DNA of 64,000 bases from positions 2,542,001 to 2,606,000 of the forward strand of contig OZ244806.1 of NCBI GenBank assembly GCA_965220075.1. Direction: 5' to 3'. A model generated the notes under the pieces. It did not search any database. It saw nothing but the letters and a program-made list of their open reading frames with translations, and was not told where the DNA came from. Each line of letters begins with the position of its first letter. Position 1 is the first letter of the stretch. The position numbers and the translations under genes were made by a program. The stretch is from G965220075 sp965220075. GTDB lineage: Bacteria > Chloroflexota > UBA11872. This document shows positions 54,941 through 62,388 of this stretch, piece by piece.

Positions 54941-55839
54941 GCGGCCATCACCACGAGTTCACCTATGCGGGTCTTGTAGTCTTCCACGGACAGTTGTCCA
55001 AGTTGAGCCTCCTGGACAATATCAGCCAGCCGTTGCGCCTCTTTATCTCCGAAGTATCTCCAAGTTTCCTGTTTGGCCTGTATCCTAGCTCGGGCTCCGG
55101 CAGTGGACACCTCGTCTACTACCTTTCTCGCCAGGAGGTAAGGATCCAGGGCCGACTCGGGAGCGGGTGTGGATTCGAGGCGGTCAGTGCCCAGGGGCTG
55201 GAACTCGGGAATTAAGCCCCTGAGCCAGGCTTCGCAAGCCGTTCCGGGGTCAGACACAGTACGCCGCAGGCGGGGCTCCCGCATCTCCCCAGAAGGCGTC
55301 TCAATGGCTCCCTGCACGTCGCCTCGGTCCACCATCACTGCGAGGGGATTTTGCCCTGTGGTGGTGTAGAGCACCGCGTGGGATTCAGGGAAGGCGCTGA
55401 ACACCCTAGAAATATCCTCGGCCCTCCTGGTGAGGGCGTAATCGAGATTATCCGAGGTCGTTTCCGGTACGACACGGATACGCATGCCCCGGGTCTGGAC
55501 CACCCAGGTCGATGCCAACCCCAAAGCATCCGAAGCAGGGTCGGTTGTGACCACGGCTCTGTGATCAACCGTGAAGCGCAGATGGTCCTGGATCACCTCG
55601 CCGAGCTCACCAGTTTGATCGGTGGTATGAGAACGCCAGGCCAGCAGTTGCTCGATAGACGGCCTGGAGGCATAGGGATCCACCCCCCGCGCTGCCCTGA
55701 TCGATTTGATGAAGGACTCAGCTGCCAGGCGCTGTTCTTCTGGCAGGTCATCGAGCGCGGGTGGCTCGTCGCGGGCGTTCTCCAGATAGTCCAGGTAGAT
55801 GTCTAGAAACTTGCTGAGATCGTCACGCTCGCTATTCAT
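54937..55839 (-). CDS. Unknown protein between a sigma-like factor and a Rad50-like ATPase
   Basis: Not recognised. The 300-residue protein starts MNSERDDLSKFLDIYLDYLE. It has an acidic helical N terminus, a central beta-rich part (TSTWVV-like segment ALGLASTWVVQTRGMRIRVV; SHAVLYTTTGQNPLAVMVDR) and a helical C terminus (YLLARKVVDEVSTAGARARI). The start is in a TGATG overlap with the sigma-like gene and the end overlaps the ATPase by four bases, so all three are made as a unit. It may bridge or regulate the ATPase; nothing in the sequence shows how. Confidence 0.7.
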   Translation of the reverse strand: MNSERDDLSKFLDIYLDYLENARDEPPALDDLPEEQRLAAESFIKSIRAARGVDPYASRPSIEQLLAWRSHTTDQTGELGEVIQDHLRFTVDHRAVVTTDPASDALGLASTWVVQTRGMRIRVVPETTSDNLDYALTRRAEDISRVFSAFPESHAVLYTTTGQNPLAVMVDRGDVQGAIETPSGEMREPRLRRTVSDPGTACEAWLRGLIPEFQPLGTDRLESTPAPESALDPYLLARKVVDEVSTAGARARIQAKQETWRYFGDKEAQRLADIVQEAQLGQLSVEDYKTRIGELVVMAA

Positions 55840-56560
55840 CAGCTTCTCCTTTCTGTCAATTGTCCAACGGTTATGGGTGGCTTGAAGGGATAGTCAGGAT
55901 GGCCTACGAGTGTAAGGAGAGAGGCCTTGTAGATTTGGCCGATCCGCTGGCTGGTCAAGCCAAGCTGTTCGCCGACCTCTCTCCGGGTGTGGTCATCAAA
56001 GTGAATCGCAAAAAAATCTGTTGTTGCCGGTCGTCGAGAAGCTCTCGGGCGAGGTCGCGCAACTTGAGAGTGGCCTCTAGCTCGAGGTACTCGGCCTCCG
56101 GGTCGCCCCATTCGCTAGGTGTTACGTCGAAGATCGATGGCTCCGTCTCACCGTACAGCCCTTCCCTTTCAGAGTCGCCCGAAACAAGGTGCAGTTGGTC
56201 CCGATGGTCAGTGCCACGTAGGCCCTTCCCGGAGGCCCTCAATGCGTCAACTGCTTTGTTTCTGGCGATCCCGACTGCCAGTCCCTCCCATGTGCTCTTG
56301 AGACGGTCGGGTGGGTACTGAAGGAGCTCGATCAGAGCCTCGGAGAGCACGTCCTCCGCACTGACTCCAGTCCCATCCAGAATCCTCTCTGGGTTCCCGG
56401 TGGACGGCTCCATCTCTGCCCTTGGGCGCCGTCGAGGACTCCTCCACGGGAACAGAGTGCTTTGAATCTTGGCGTACATGACGTCGAGGATTCGCTCGAG
56501 GCGCTCCCTGTCCGCCTGGAGCGGGTGCTCGGGGTCGAAGGCTTGTGAGTTCAACAGCAT
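55839..56560 (-). CDS. Sigma-70-like factor requiring a -1 frameshift
   Basis: From ATG 56560 the frame contains a sigma region 2-like part (DVLSEALIELLQYPPDRLKS, VGIARNKAVDALRASGKG). It then reaches a T7 run (A7 at 56010-56016 on the plus strand) and ends shortly after in LRFTLMTTPGERSANSLA. In the -1 frame it continues IFFAIHFDDHTRREVGEQLG, LTSQRIGQIYKASLLTLVG: a region 4 helix-turn-helix ending in TGA that overlaps the next ATG by one base. The overlap argues that the -1 product (about 239 residues) is the real one. mRNA U-UUU-UUG suits slippage or programmed frameshifting; a sequencing error in the homopolymer is also possible. Confidence 0.72.
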
Positions 56561-56590
56561 GTCATGTTCATTGTCGCAAATGGCATCGGA

Positions 56591-56619
56591 AGTGAAAATC
56601 GGTGCTCAGGGGTTTCACT
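56591..56619. promoter_or_regulatory. Inverted repeat in the divergent promoter region
   Basis: AGTGAAA (56591-56597) and TTTCACT (56613-56619) form a perfect 7-bp inverted repeat with a 15-bp centre, between the sigma-like gene (start 56560) and the Ubl operon (start 56671). It is well placed as an operator for one or both operons, perhaps bound by the sigma-like HTH protein. Confidence 0.45.
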
Positions 56620-56670
56620 GAAGCGGGCAATCTCGACATATGGAGTAACCCACCTCTAAAGGAGAAACCG

Positions 56671-56931
56671 ATGAACGAGTCCTCCCACATCGAATCGAGC
56701 CGACGCAGCATTCCGTTCACCATCGACGGACAGCCCGTCACGACCGACGACCCCAGTCAGCGTGCCTCGGAGCTTCTCCGTCTCGCCGGGTTGGACCCCA
56801 CCATCTTCGACTTGGCGGAGCTCGTGGGCAAGGAGCGCCCCCAGACGAAGCGCTACGCCGATGACGAGATCGTCAACATCGCCAAGGACGCTCGTTTCAT
56901 ATCGATCCGCCAGAGCGCTCCGGTCGCCTAA
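56671..56931 (+). CDS. Ubiquitin-like protein (Multi_ubiq type, single domain)
   Basis: The 86-residue protein reads RRSIPFTIDGQPVTTDDPSQ, then ASELLRLAGLDPTIFDLAEL and DEIVNIAKDARFISIRQ: the beta-grasp pattern of prokaryotic multi-ubiquitin (PF14452-like) domains, in a single copy. It ends SAPVA rather than Gly-Gly, so either processing is not by exposed glycine or the terminus differs from classic Ubls. AAAGGAG lies seven bases before ATG 56671. Its TAA overlaps the ATG of the E2-like gene by one base. It should be adenylated by the E1 part of the third gene. Confidence 0.75.
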   Translation: MNESSHIESSRRSIPFTIDGQPVTTDDPSQRASELLRLAGLDPTIFDLAELVGKERPQTKRYADDEIVNIAKDARFISIRQSAPVA

Positions 56932-57278
56932 TGCGGACGGGCGTCGAAACGTTCATTCAGGACATGGCCGGGCTAGGCTTCGAGGCAACGCTCGAGGCCC
57001 AGCTGGTCATATACAGATTGATGTCAGTAGACGGCGTGTACGCAGGTAGTTCAGTCGAGACTGGGGTCAGTGTTGGCGAACTCCAGCCGTGGCCCCAGGT
57101 ACCTCCCCACTGGCTTCACTTCCCTAGCGCCGTCAGGTTCTCGCAGACCAACAGTCAGCCCTCTCCGAAGCCTGGATGGTTGATGCACAGCCGTCAGATA
57201 ACAGGGTGGGGCGACGCTCCCCCTGCAGTCGCGTGGGCGAGCCATGTCCGTGCGGTGCTTAGTCAGGCGGTTGGGTGA
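56931..57278 (+). CDS. E2-like protein without cysteine (Prok-E2_E type)
   Basis: The 115-residue protein has a VPPHWLHFPSAVRF segment and PSPKPGWLMHSRQITGWGDA with PPAVAWASHVRAVL, the conserved Trp/His pattern I associate with prokaryotic E2 family E (PF14462-like). There is no Cys anywhere, so a classic E2 thioester is impossible. Transfer would need another residue (Ser, Thr or His) or the protein may be a scaffold. TAATG and TGATG one-base overlaps join it to the genes before and after, so the three are translationally coupled. Confidence 0.7.
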   Translation: MRTGVETFIQDMAGLGFEATLEAQLVIYRLMSVDGVYAGSSVETGVSVGELQPWPQVPPHWLHFPSAVRFSQTNSQPSPKPGWLMHSRQITGWGDAPPAVAWASHVRAVLSQAVG

Positions 57279-58780
57279 TGCCTCGGATGTCTGTAGCCAT
57301 GACCGCAACGACCGAGGAGTCCCTCGTCCGTCGGCTTGTTCGCGACGATGGCCAGGAAGACATCTGTCTGGCTACCTACCGTCCGTCCACGGGCCTCTCC
57401 CGCTTCAGCGCCCTGATCCGCACGGTCGTCCCGCCTGAACCTGGGGATCGGCTCGTCCACGGGAATGCAACCGTTACTGCCGGCTACATCCTGCGGGCGA
57501 CGGAAGCTGCCCAGGAAGATCAATGCGGCCTGGTTCTACTTCACAGCCACCCTGGGGCCAGTCGATGGCAGCCAATGAGTGGACCGGACCGTGATTGCGA
57601 GGCCAGCTACGCCAACCTCGTCCGTGAAATCACAGGGCTCCCCCTGGTCGGCATGACCCTTGCTACAGGGAACCGCACATGGTCCGCACGTCACTGGGAC
57701 ATCGGTGTCGGCCGAGCGGTGGACTGCACTCACTCCGCGAACGTTCGGATCATTGGCGACAAGTTAGCGGTGTCGTGGAACGATGCAGTTCAACCCCCGC
57801 CACAACCCAGTAACAGTCAGATCAGGACGGTGAGCGCCTGGGGTGAGCAGGCCCAAGCCGACCTCGTACGAAGGAGAGTCCTGGTAGTAGGTGCCGGTAG
57901 CGTCGGCCTCGACGTCCTGGTACGTCTTGCAGCATCCGGGCTGCGTCACCTGACCGTGATGGACTTTGACCTAGTCGAAGCCTACAACCTGGACCGTCTT
58001 ATCGGCGCTGCACGTCGCGACGTTCGCCTGAGAAGACCCAAAATCCATGTTGCCCTCCGGGAGGCAATGGAGGCAGCCACCGCAGATGGCTGCGGTATCG
58101 AGGTTTCCGACCGGTCCATCTGCGAGCCGGAAGGAGTGCGAATCGCGCTCGACCACGACCTGATCTTCTCGTGCGTTGACCGGCCCTGGCCGCGAGCTGT
58201 ACTTAACTCTCTGGCCTACTCGGACCTCATTCCCGTAATCGACGGTGGGATTGCAATTGATACGTTCGATGGCGGAGAGATGCGCAATGCTACGTGGCGC
58301 TCCCATGTCGTTAGGCCGGGGAGGCCGTGCATGAGCTGCAACCGTCAGCTAGACCTTGGATTAGTCGCGCTTGATCGGCAGGGACTCCTCGATGATCCCG
58401 CTTACATCCAGCGTGCAGGGGACAGCGTCATGCCGGTCAATCCCAACGTGGCACCGCTCTCGATGAACGTCGCTTCGAGCATTTTTGCGCAATATGTCAG
58501 CTTCGGGGTGGCTCCCGCTGGCTTCGGTGATCCCGGTCCGCTCCAGTATGCGCTCAGTATCCACCATCTCGAACACCGCGATGACGCCGCGAAACCGCAC
58601 TGTGCCACTGAAGCCGCCGCGGGCGTAGGCGACCATCGTGTCTCACTCATGGGCCTCCATGAAGACGCGGAAAGGAAACGACGACTCTCAAAATCGGTGG
58701 GAGCGAGCACTCGCCTGCTCCGATTGATCGACGATCGAGTTCTGTCGATAACCAGGTGGCTAAACCGACTCGGAGATTGA
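57278..58780 (+). CDS. JAB isopeptidase-E1 (ThiF) fusion
   Basis: The 500-residue protein has an N-terminal JAB/MPN domain with the JAMM motif LLHSHPGASRWQPMSGPD (His89, His91, Ser101, Asp104), so the zinc protease looks active. A ThiF/E1 domain follows: VVGAGSVGLDVLVRL at 204-218, VMDFDLVEAYNLDR near 226-239, FSCVDRPWPR, and GRPCMSCNRQ, a CxxC probable zinc pair. The fusion would both process and activate the Ubl made upstream. Gene order Ubl, E2-like, JAB-E1 matches prokaryotic ubiquitin-type operons. Start ATG 57278 overlaps the upstream TGA by one base. Confidence 0.82.
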   Translation: MPRMSVAMTATTEESLVRRLVRDDGQEDICLATYRPSTGLSRFSALIRTVVPPEPGDRLVHGNATVTAGYILRATEAAQEDQCGLVLLHSHPGASRWQPMSGPDRDCEASYANLVREITGLPLVGMTLATGNRTWSARHWDIGVGRAVDCTHSANVRIIGDKLAVSWNDAVQPPPQPSNSQIRTVSAWGEQAQADLVRRRVLVVGAGSVGLDVLVRLAASGLRHLTVMDFDLVEAYNLDRLIGAARRDVRLRRPKIHVALREAMEAATADGCGIEVSDRSICEPEGVRIALDHDLIFSCVDRPWPRAVLNSLAYSDLIPVIDGGIAIDTFDGGEMRNATWRSHVVRPGRPCMSCNRQLDLGLVALDRQGLLDDPAYIQRAGDSVMPVNPNVAPLSMNVASSIFAQYVSFGVAPAGFGDPGPLQYALSIHHLEHRDDAAKPHCATEAAAGVGDHRVSLMGLHEDAERKRRLSKSVGASTRLLRLIDDRVLSITRWLNRLGD

Positions 58781-58889
58781 CCCCGAAGCTACAGCTATCA
58801 AGACTGCGAGAAGCCTTACAGAACTACGTCCCAAACCGAATGAAGAGAGGACAGCGTCCTCAAGCTGCTTTGCTGGAGCCTTAGATGTA

Positions 58890-59126
58890 ATGAGGTACAA
58901 CACGCTGAACGATATCCGGGCAATCCCACTGGTAGCGAAGTGCCTTGTCGTCCTCAGGCTGATTGGGGCAGTCATCAGCTGGCTACTCCTTTGGGGCCTA
59001 ACTACTGTTGTAGCTGAGCTAGTCATCGTAGAGGCGGTGTCACTGGGGACTCGATTCGGAACGATGACGACGGTTGTGGCGCCACTCGTCGCGCTCCCCA
59101 TCGCAACTCGCTTAGGGATTGTCTAA
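58890..59126 (+). CDS. Possible small membrane protein clipped by IS5
   Basis: The 78-residue frame (MRYNTLNDIRAIPLVAKCLV) has hydrophobic segments CLVVLRLIGAVISWLLLWGL and TTVVAPLVALPIATRLG. Its last codons run into the left end of the IS5 element at about 59115, so the native C terminus is probably lost. No ribosome site or family is recognisable. It may be the fourth gene of the Ubl operon. Confidence 0.4.
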   Translation: MRYNTLNDIRAIPLVAKCLVVLRLIGAVISWLLLWGLTTVVAELVIVEAVSLGTRFGTMTTVVAPLVALPIATRLGIV

Positions 59127-60286
59127 ATAAGTCTGGCGGCCGCGGCAGAGTCTATGCTCGTGGGGAACCGGCGCCCGGTGAGGAAACGCGATGCAGCCAC
59201 AGCGATCATTCGCCGATGTGGAGTACGACGGGCAGAAGCGCCAAACGCGACGGGCGCAGTTTCTGCAGCAGATGGACGGCTTGATTCCGTGGCGGCGGCT
59301 GGAAGCGCGCCTCCGCCCGATCTATCCCACCGGCGCGCGTGGGCGACCACCCTATCCGCTGGCCATGATGCTGCGGATTCACTGTGTGCAGCTGTTCTAT
59401 AACCTCAGCGACCCGGCGATGGAGGACGCGCTCTACGACAGCGCGGCGGTGCAGCGCTGCGTGGGCCTCACCGCGCGGGACCCGCGGCCCGATGAGACGA
59501 CGATCCTCAACTTCCGGCACCTGCTGGAGCAGCATGCCCTGGGCGCGGTGCTGCTGGCCGAGATCACCCGGCATCTGGCGACGCGGGGCGTGCGGCTGCG
59601 GGAAGGCACGATCGTGGACGCGACCATCATCGATGCGCCAGCGTCAACGAAGAACTACGCCCAGCAGCGCGATCCCGAGATGCATCAGGTGAAGAAGGGG
59701 CAGCAGTGGTACTTCGGGATGAAGGCCCACATTGGGGTGGATGCGCAGACGGGCCTGGTGCACAGCGTGGCGACAACCGCGGCGAACGTGGTGGATGTGA
59801 CGCAGGTGCCGGCGTTGCTCCATGGTGGCGAGACGTGGGTGTGGGGGGACGCGGGCTATCAGGGCGTGGGGCGGCGCCCGGAGCACCGGGGCCGGGCTAT
59901 GGACTGGCAGCTGGCGCCGGGCAGCGCGGCCGCGCGCATGGAGCGGCGCAAGGCGGCGCTGCGGGCGAAGAGCCTGCCCCCGACCCCGATCGGGGGTCGA
60001 GCATCCCTTTCTGTACGTGAAGCGCCACTTTGGCTACGCGACCGTGCGGTATCGGGGCCTGGCGAAGAACCGGAACCGGCTCTGCCTGTTGTTTGGGCTG
60101 GCGAATCTGTTGCTAGCGGAGCGCTCAGCGACGGCGTAAGCGGGCGTACTGCGCCCCGAGGCGGGGCGTAGAACGGCCAACCAGCCGTTGGTCGGGCGGA
60201 TCGGCCCGGATCGCCGCCCCAGGCACCGATCACTGCACTTCACAAGCGCCCGGGCGCTCAGTGGCTCCAGTTGTTCAGAGCTTTCC
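59115..60286 (+). mobile_element. IS5-family element abutting the CRISPR array
   Basis: The left end GGGATTGTCTAAATAAGTC (59115) and right end, read inward, GGAAAGCTCTGAACAACTG (60286) are related inverted repeats. They also resemble the left end of the broken copy at 28.4 kb. The right end is 13 bp from the first visible CRISPR repeat. The transposase within is frame-shifted. Confidence 0.65.
59191..60139 (+). pseudogene. IS5-family transposase with a 25-nt insertion
   Basis: MQPQRSFADVEYDGQKRQTR through TILNFRHLLEQH, GTIVDATIIDAPASTKNYAQ and WVWGDAGYQGVG is intact. After RRKAALRAK (about 59970), 25 extra bases (AGCCTGCCCC then CGACCCCGATCGGGG) shift the frame. The true ending VEHPFLYVKRHFGYATVRYR and LFGLANLLLAERSATA continues in another frame to 60139. 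Without the insertion the protein would be complete, so the element is probably dead. Confidence 0.8.
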
Positions 60287-60299
60287 TAAAACCCACTCC

Positions 60300-60924
60300 G
60301 CTCAACGAAGGCCGGGGTGTGAACCCCGGCGACACGCGAACACTTCCTCCCAGCCCGCGGCGTTGCGATCCGCTCAACGAAGGCCGGGGTGTGAACCCCG
60401 GCGACACACATTCACGGCCTGCTCGAGTGGGACTCGACGATTTCCGCTCAACGAAGGCCGGGGTGTGAACCCCGGCGACACTGTGCCTCGAGCAGCGGCG
60501 CCACCACATGATCGGTCGCTCAACGAAGGCCGGGGTGTGAACCCCGGCGACACGTGCCGTTGTCGTTCAGGCGCATGTAGCGCAGCGCCCGCGCTCAACG
60601 AAGGCCGGGGTGTGAACCCCGGCGACACCGGATTCCAGCCCTCCATCGCCGTGATCGCCTGCTGCGCTCAACGAAGGCCGGGGTGTGAACCCCGGCGACA
60701 CCGGCGGTATCCCCGTCGTCATCAGTGACGGTGTAGGTCGCTCAACGAAGGCCGGGGTGTGAACCCCGGCGACACCCCTTGTGCGGATCGGGCTCGCTCG
60801 CCTCCGCTGTGGGCGCTCAACGAAGGCCGGGGTGTGAACCCCGGCGACACCCGTCGGTCCCATCGCGTGCAGGATCCGGTCCATCCCCGCTCAACGAAGG
60901 CCGGGGTGTGAACCCCGGCGACAC
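60300..60924 (-). CRISPR. CRISPR array: nine 36-bp repeats, eight spacers
   Basis: Repeats start at 60300, 60372, 60446, 60518, 60593, 60666, 60740, 60815 and 60889; all nine look identical on the plus strand (GCTCAACGAAG, then GCCGGGGT-GTGA-ACCCCGGC, then GACAC). The core is a perfect 8-bp stem with a four-base loop. Spacers are 36-39 bp and differ from one another. On the minus strand the repeat ends CTTCGTTGAGC, like 3' handles of type I-C/I-G repeats, so transcription is probably minus, in line with the cas genes. The array is short and close to an IS5. Confidence 0.98.
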
Positions 60925-61076
60925 TGCTAATCCTACCGAGATGGCGCATGTGGACAAGATTGCCCAGAGTTTTGGCGCAACAGCCCCTGAGCGACGCGGA
61001 TTGGGGACCGCCCGAGGCCGCTGCCCCCGCCTCGCCCGCGCCGCCACGCCGAATCACCGGAGGTTCGCGGGCCGCG
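60925..61076 (-). promoter_or_regulatory. Putative CRISPR leader
   Basis: The 152 bp between cas2 and the array would be upstream of the array if it is read on the minus strand. The part next to the first repeat (TGCTAATCCTACCGAGATGG and following) is less GC-rich than its surroundings, as leaders often are. No -10 box was recognised, so the call rests on position and repeat polarity. Confidence 0.45.
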
Positions 61077-61367
61077 TCAGAGCACCCACGGCTGCCCGAG
61101 TTTCCGTCCGCGGCTTCGCCCAAGGCGGAGCGCGACGGCGTCGATCTGGCCCGCGAAGCGATAGACGATCACCGAGTCCTGCTCGTGGTCGATAACGTCC
61201 TTGAACTCGCCGATCATGCGGGCCAGCCGCGTGGCGGAGAGCCGACCCTCAAACACCGAAAACTGCACCCGCTGGCCGTACTTCTCGCAAACCTCGGCGA
61301 CGCGCCTGAGCCGCGCCCCGCCGGCGCCTTCCGTGTCCGCGATGTCGTAGGTAATGAGGATGTCCAT
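61077..61367 (-). CDS. cas2: CRISPR adaptation protein Cas2
   Basis: The 96-residue ferredoxin-fold protein reads MDILITYDIADTEGAGGARL, with the first-strand Asp, then VAEVCEKYGQRVQFSVFEGR and a C-terminal DHEQDSVIVYRF. It forms the Cas1-Cas2 integrase that adds spacers. It starts 4 bp after the cas1 stop and is the last cas gene before the array. Length is normal. Confidence 0.95.
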   Translation of the reverse strand: MDILITYDIADTEGAGGARLRRVAEVCEKYGQRVQFSVFEGRLSATRLARMIGEFKDVIDHEQDSVIVYRFAGQIDAVALRLGRSRGRKLGQPWVL

Positions 61368-61371
61368 CGCT

Positions 61372-62388
61372 TCAAGGCAGTACGAAGGGAGGATACGCTG
61401 GCAGATCGCCGCGCAAGTGCCGCGCGAGCAGCGTGGCCTGAACCGAAGGCAGCGCCCACCGCTCGACCGGTCGACCCAGAAGCTGGTGACTAATCTCCTT
61501 CTCTTTGTGCGCCTCCCAGGCCTTGATCAAGCGTGTTCTGCCGCCGTCGCTCAAGTAGACGCCGCCGCCGGGCGTACGGTCGAAATCTCCTGGGCCAATC
61601 TGCCGGCGGCGGACCAGCGACACGACGAATCGATCTGTCAGGGCACGGAACTCTTCCGCAAGGTCAAGCGAGAGTGACGGACGGCCGGCGCGTGGGCGGT
61701 GCAAGAATCCCATCTGATAGTCTAGGCCAACGCTTTCCGCCGCGCCGATGCACTCCGTCACGAGCATGCCGTAGCAGAACCCCAGCAGGGCATTGACAGG
61801 ATCTCGGGGCGGCCGGCGCGTCCTCCCCGCGAACTCAAGGTCGCTTGACGCCACGGCCTGGCCGACCGCGCGAAAGTAGATCCTGGCCGCATCTCCCTCG
61901 ACGCCTCGGACGTGGTCGGCGGTGTCCGCGCCCGCCAGTCGCGCGATGCGTTCCCTGATTTGCACGCCTCGGGCCGCGAGCCGTTCCGCCTCGGGAGGGT
62001 TATTCTCATCCCGGGACCAGCGTCCGACGACCCTGCCGCTGTTTTGGAGCTTCGCCGCGACGATCGCCTTGGCCACCGCCAGCGACCGCTTGTCGTCCAT
62101 GACCGCGTCAAACTGCGCGGTGCGCAGGTGCACGTTCCCGCTGGTAGGGCCGTTGACGACGAACCGAACAGCCCCGCTCATCTGGAGCGCTGCCACCCGA
62201 ACCCCGCGACGCACACACGCATCGAGGGCCTGCGTCGTGATCTGCGCGCCCCCCAGCACGACAAGCGCGTCAACCGCTTCAAGTGGAACTCGTTGACTGC
62301 CCTCCGGCGAAGACACCACCAAGGCGCCCCGGCGATGCCGCACCCGGGCGCGGTGATTCCGCACATAGACGGTGCTCAGATAGCGCAT
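61372..62388 (-). CDS. cas1: CRISPR adaptation endonuclease Cas1
   Basis: The 338-residue protein starts MRYLSTVYVRNHRARVRHRR and has the N-terminal beta domain (LEAVDALVVLGGAQITTQAL). The catalytic domain includes LLGFCYGMLVTECIGAAESV, and GLDYQMGFLHRPRAGRPSLS carries the metal-binding His, with SLDLAEEFR providing the Asp/Glu. ATG 62388 lies 13 bp inside the cas4 3' end, so the genes overlap; in many type I-G systems cas4 and cas1 are fused, and here they are separate. The long in-frame extension upstream of 62388 overlaps cas4 and is not used. Confidence 0.95.
   Translation of the reverse strand: MRYLSTVYVRNHRARVRHRRGALVVSSPEGSQRVPLEAVDALVVLGGAQITTQALDACVRRGVRVAALQMSGAVRFVVNGPTSGNVHLRTAQFDAVMDDKRSLAVAKAIVAAKLQNSGRVVGRWSRDENNPPEAERLAARGVQIRERIARLAGADTADHVRGVEGDAARIYFRAVGQAVASSDLEFAGRTRRPPRDPVNALLGFCYGMLVTECIGAAESVGLDYQMGFLHRPRAGRPSLSLDLAEEFRALTDRFVVSLVRRRQIGPGDFDRTPGGGVYLSDGGRTRLIKAWEAHKEKEISHQLLGRPVERWALPSVQATLLARHLRGDLPAYPPFVLP

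Noticed and set aside
60261..60728. Long plus-strand open frame across the CRISPR array
   Set aside because: It is a product of the repeated unit; its peptide simply repeats the translated 36-bp repeat.
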